Assembly: GCA_902464115.1 (NCBI GenBank)
Contig: CABQIF010000095.1
Location: 1-8,173, forward strand
Origin: an uncultured Ruminococcus sp.
GTDB lineage: Bacteria > Bacillota > Clostridia > Oscillospirales > Ruminococcaceae
Length of the DNA stretch: 8,173 nt
Direction of reading: 5' to 3'
Part shown: positions 6,259 to 8,173 of the stretch, in pieces
Position numbering within the stretch: the stretch's first letter is position 1
Layout of the letters: each line of letters starts with the position of its first letter
Notes under the pieces: model-generated
Seen by the model: the letters and a program-made list of their open reading frames with translations, nothing else
Databases searched by the model: none
What the model was told of the DNA's origin: nothing
Program-made: the position numbers and the translations under genes

Positions 6259-6291
6259 AATCGGAACAAGAGCCGATTCAGCACCTTTTTT
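6249..6291 (+). terminator. Intrinsic terminator in the ammonium transporter leader
   Basis: GGTGCTGAATCGG (6252-6264) pairs perfectly with 6273-6285 around an 8-nt loop. AAA (6249-6251) can extend the stem against the first T residues, and six T residues (6286-6291) follow. It starts about 10 nt after the predicted transcription start and ends 83 bp before the transporter ATG. It may stop transcripts from the cls-mrp unit, act as an attenuator for the transporter, or end a short separate RNA of about 50 nt. Confidence 0.9.
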
Positions 6292-6374
6292 GTTTCTCAC
6301 ATCATCTTGTGTTCCGGTGGAAGAAGGAGCTCGCTTCTCCGAAACAAATTTACAACACGGAAGGATGAGTCGAA

Positions 6375-8093
6375 ATGGACGAAACAAAATTGTTAGACCT
6401 CGTTGGCGGTCAGGTATTTGGCGTATGGTTCTTGGTCGGTGCAGCACTGGTATTCTTTATGCAGTGCGGATTTGCAATGGTGGAAACTGGTTTCACCAGA
6501 GCAAAGAATGCCGGCAACATTATCATGAAAAACCTGATGGACTTCTGTATTGGTACAGTTGTTTTCATTTTAATCGGATTTAGTTTGCTGCTGGGCGAAG
6601 ACTGGATTGGTTTGATTGGCAAGCCGGGCTTCGATATTTTCTCCGATTATGCAAACTTCAATTGGTCTGGTTTTGTATTTAACTTGGTTTTCTGTGCAAC
6701 GGCAGCAACGATTGTTTCCGGTGCGATGGCAGAACGAACCAAATTTATTTCCTATTGTATTTATTCCGCAGTCATTTCTGCATTGATTTATCCGGTAGAA
6801 GCCCACTGGGTATGGGGCGGTGGCTGGCTGTCCACACTGGATACCCCGTTCCATGATTTCGCTGGTTCTGGTGTCATTCACTTTGTCGGCGGTCTGTGTG
6901 CCCTGATTGGTGCATCCATCCTCGGCCCTCGTATCGGTAAATTCACCAAAGATGAAAATGGCAACATCAAAGTCAATGCCATTCCGGGTCACTCCCTGAC
7001 GATCGGTGCTTTGGGCTGCTTCATTCTTTGGTTTGGCTGGTATGGATTCAATGGTGCTGCTGCAACCTCTGTTGAACAGCTGGGTTCGATTTTCGTAACG
7101 ACAACCATTGCTCCGGCAATTGCAACTTTCGTTTGCATGGTCTTTACTTGGCTGAAATATGGAAAGCCAGATGTTTCCATGTGCTTGAACGCTTCTCTGG
7201 CTGGTCTGGTTGGTATCACTGCTGGCTGTGATGTCATGGATGCTACTGGTGCAATCATCGTTGGCATTGTTTCCGGTCTGCTGGTATGCTTCGGTGTATG
7301 GCTCTTAGACCATGTATTGCACGTGGATGACCCGGTTGGTGCTGTTGCAGTTCACTTCTTCAACGGTCTGTGGGGCATCATTGCAGTTGGTCTGTTCGCA
7401 ACACCAGATGCACCGCTCTCCACCTGCACCGGTTTGTTCTATGGCGGCGGCTTCAGCCTGCTTGGCTCTCAGCTGTTGGGTCTGGTCTGCATCGCTGCAT
7501 GGACAGCCATTCTGATTACCATTACATTCCTGATTATCAAGCACACCATTGGCTTACGTGCTTCCGCAGAAGAAGAAGTCATTGGTTTGGATGCAACCGA
7601 ACACAACCTGCCTTCCGCTTATGCTGACTTCATGCCATCTGCTGCATCGGTTTCCATGGATACCGAAACAGCATCGGTTGCAGGGGTTGACCTGCCAGAA
7701 CCGCAGTTGATTGTAAAGCCGTCCACCGGCACTGCAAAAATGTCCAAGATCGTTGTCATCTGCAAGCAAGAAAAACTTGCAGTTCTGCAATCCGCTTTGA
7801 ACAAGATTGGTGTCAACGGCATGACGGTTACACAAGTACAGGGCTACGGTACACAAAAGGGCAACTCGCAGTATTATCGTGGTGTTCGGGTCGATGGACC
7901 GAAGCTCCTGCCAAAGGTTAAGATTGAAATTGTTGTCACCAGCATTCCGGTAGAAACGATTGTAGATGTCTGCAAGAAGGTTCTGTACACGGGTCAGATT
8001 GGTGATGGTAAGATTTTTGTTTACGACGTCGAAGAAGTTGTAAAGGTTCGTACGGGCGAAACAGGTTACGATGCTTTACAGGGCGACGACTAA
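6375..8093 (+). CDS. amt: Ammonium transporter fused to a PII signalling domain
   Basis: A 572-residue membrane protein joining an Amt/AmtB ammonium channel to its usual separate regulator. GGAAGGA lies 9 nt before the ATG. The Amt domain (about 1-418) has the MVETGFTRAKNAGN signature, D161, and the twin pore histidines H169 and H327 (E. coli H168/H318), then the conserved cytoplasmic tail IGLRASAEEE. A linker (about 419-455) leads to a full GlnB/GlnK domain (456-572) with GYGTQKG, LPKVKIEI, GDGKIF and RTGE motifs for ATP and 2-oxoglutarate binding. Y501-R502-G503 places R502 at GlnK Arg47, which plugs the AmtB pore. The uridylylated Tyr51 position is V506, and the Ser49 position is also valine. 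The fused domain probably gates its own channel through nucleotide and 2-oxoglutarate binding, without T-loop uridylylation. Its own promoter and terminators suggest a one-gene unit. Confidence 0.95.
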   Translation: MDETKLLDLVGGQVFGVWFLVGAALVFFMQCGFAMVETGFTRAKNAGNIIMKNLMDFCIGTVVFILIGFSLLLGEDWIGLIGKPGFDIFSDYANFNWSGFVFNLVFCATAATIVSGAMAERTKFISYCIYSAVISALIYPVEAHWVWGGGWLSTLDTPFHDFAGSGVIHFVGGLCALIGASILGPRIGKFTKDENGNIKVNAIPGHSLTIGALGCFILWFGWYGFNGAAATSVEQLGSIFVTTTIAPAIATFVCMVFTWLKYGKPDVSMCLNASLAGLVGITAGCDVMDATGAIIVGIVSGLLVCFGVWLLDHVLHVDDPVGAVAVHFFNGLWGIIAVGLFATPDAPLSTCTGLFYGGGFSLLGSQLLGLVCIAAWTAILITITFLIIKHTIGLRASAEEEVIGLDATEHNLPSAYADFMPSAASVSMDTETASVAGVDLPEPQLIVKPSTGTAKMSKIVVICKQEKLAVLQSALNKIGVNGMTVTQVQGYGTQKGNSQYYRGVRVDGPKLLPKVKIEIVVTSIPVETIVDVCKKVLYTGQIGDGKIFVYDVEEVVKVRTGETGYDALQGDD

Positions 8094-8116
8094 TATTTGA
8101 TAAACAACCTCCTATT

Positions 8117-8167
8117 AAAACGGCAAGCCGGAAATTGCAAAACAAGCAGTTTCCGGCTTGTTGTTTT
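8117..8167 (+). terminator. Intrinsic terminator after the ammonium transporter gene
   Basis: CAAGCCGGAAA (8124-8134) pairs with TTTCCGGCTTG (8150-8160) around 15 nt. The stem extends outward through two G-U pairs, one C-G and four A-U pairs (8117-8123 with 8161-8167). The right end reads TTGTTTT, and the A-run on the left means it could also work in the other direction. It lies 24 bp after the stop codon. Confidence 0.88.
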
Positions 8168-8173
8168 ATGATT

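Larger units (their letters stand above)
6111..6374. other. Leader/intergenic region upstream of the ammonium transporter gene
   Basis: This 264-bp region has no credible gene. In order it holds an inverted repeat (6180-6204), a promoter (6205-6233), a palindrome over the -10 box (6223-6242), an intrinsic terminator (6249-6291) and about 83 bp of untranslated leader up to the transporter ATG. The stretch 6111-6179 shows only an isolated TTGACA (6119-6124) without a matching -10. Confidence 0.7.

Overview
The window looks like chromosomal DNA of a cellulolytic Ruminococcus-type member of the Clostridia. The evidence is a secreted family-5 cellulase with a Thr/Pro linker and a C-terminal dockerin, strong AGGAGG-type ribosome binding sites, consensus SigA promoters, and a Clostridia-style Mrp ATPase and cardiolipin synthase. 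The genus is an inference from gene content. Nothing looks like a plasmid, phage or transposon.

Left part (1-3570, minus strand): two tandem paralogous cellulase genes read leftwards. The upstream one (1684-3474) is complete: signal peptide, GH5 catalytic domain, Thr/Pro linker, dockerin. The downstream one (1-1480) runs off the left edge exactly where its linker should begin. The two genes share long runs of identical DNA, including a 55-bp exact repeat at the window edge. The 203-bp gap between them has inverted repeats but no convincing promoter or terminator, so one transcript from the strong promoter at 3535-3563 may cover both.

Middle (about 3475-6110): a short divergent promoter region separates the cellulases from a rightward pair of housekeeping genes, a cardiolipin synthase (3684-5213) and an Mrp/Nbp35-type Fe-S carrier ATPase (5274-6110). 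They are 60 bp apart with no terminator between them and are probably co-transcribed. A 17-bp inverted repeat lies between the two divergent promoters.

Right part (6111-8173): a 264-bp leader region precedes a fused ammonium transporter-PII protein (6375-8093), followed by a strong terminator. The leader has a near-consensus promoter, a 20-bp palindrome over its -10 box, and a perfect terminator hairpin that starts only about 10 nt after the predicted transcription start and lies before the gene. This arrangement suggests premature termination or attenuation. The PII domain fused to the transporter keeps the pore-plugging arginine and nucleotide-binding motifs but lacks the uridylylated tyrosine.

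No wholly new multi-gene system is visible. The points most worth checking are the ammonium-transporter leader, the Amt-PII fusion with its altered T-loop, and the mosaic near-identity of the two cellulases.
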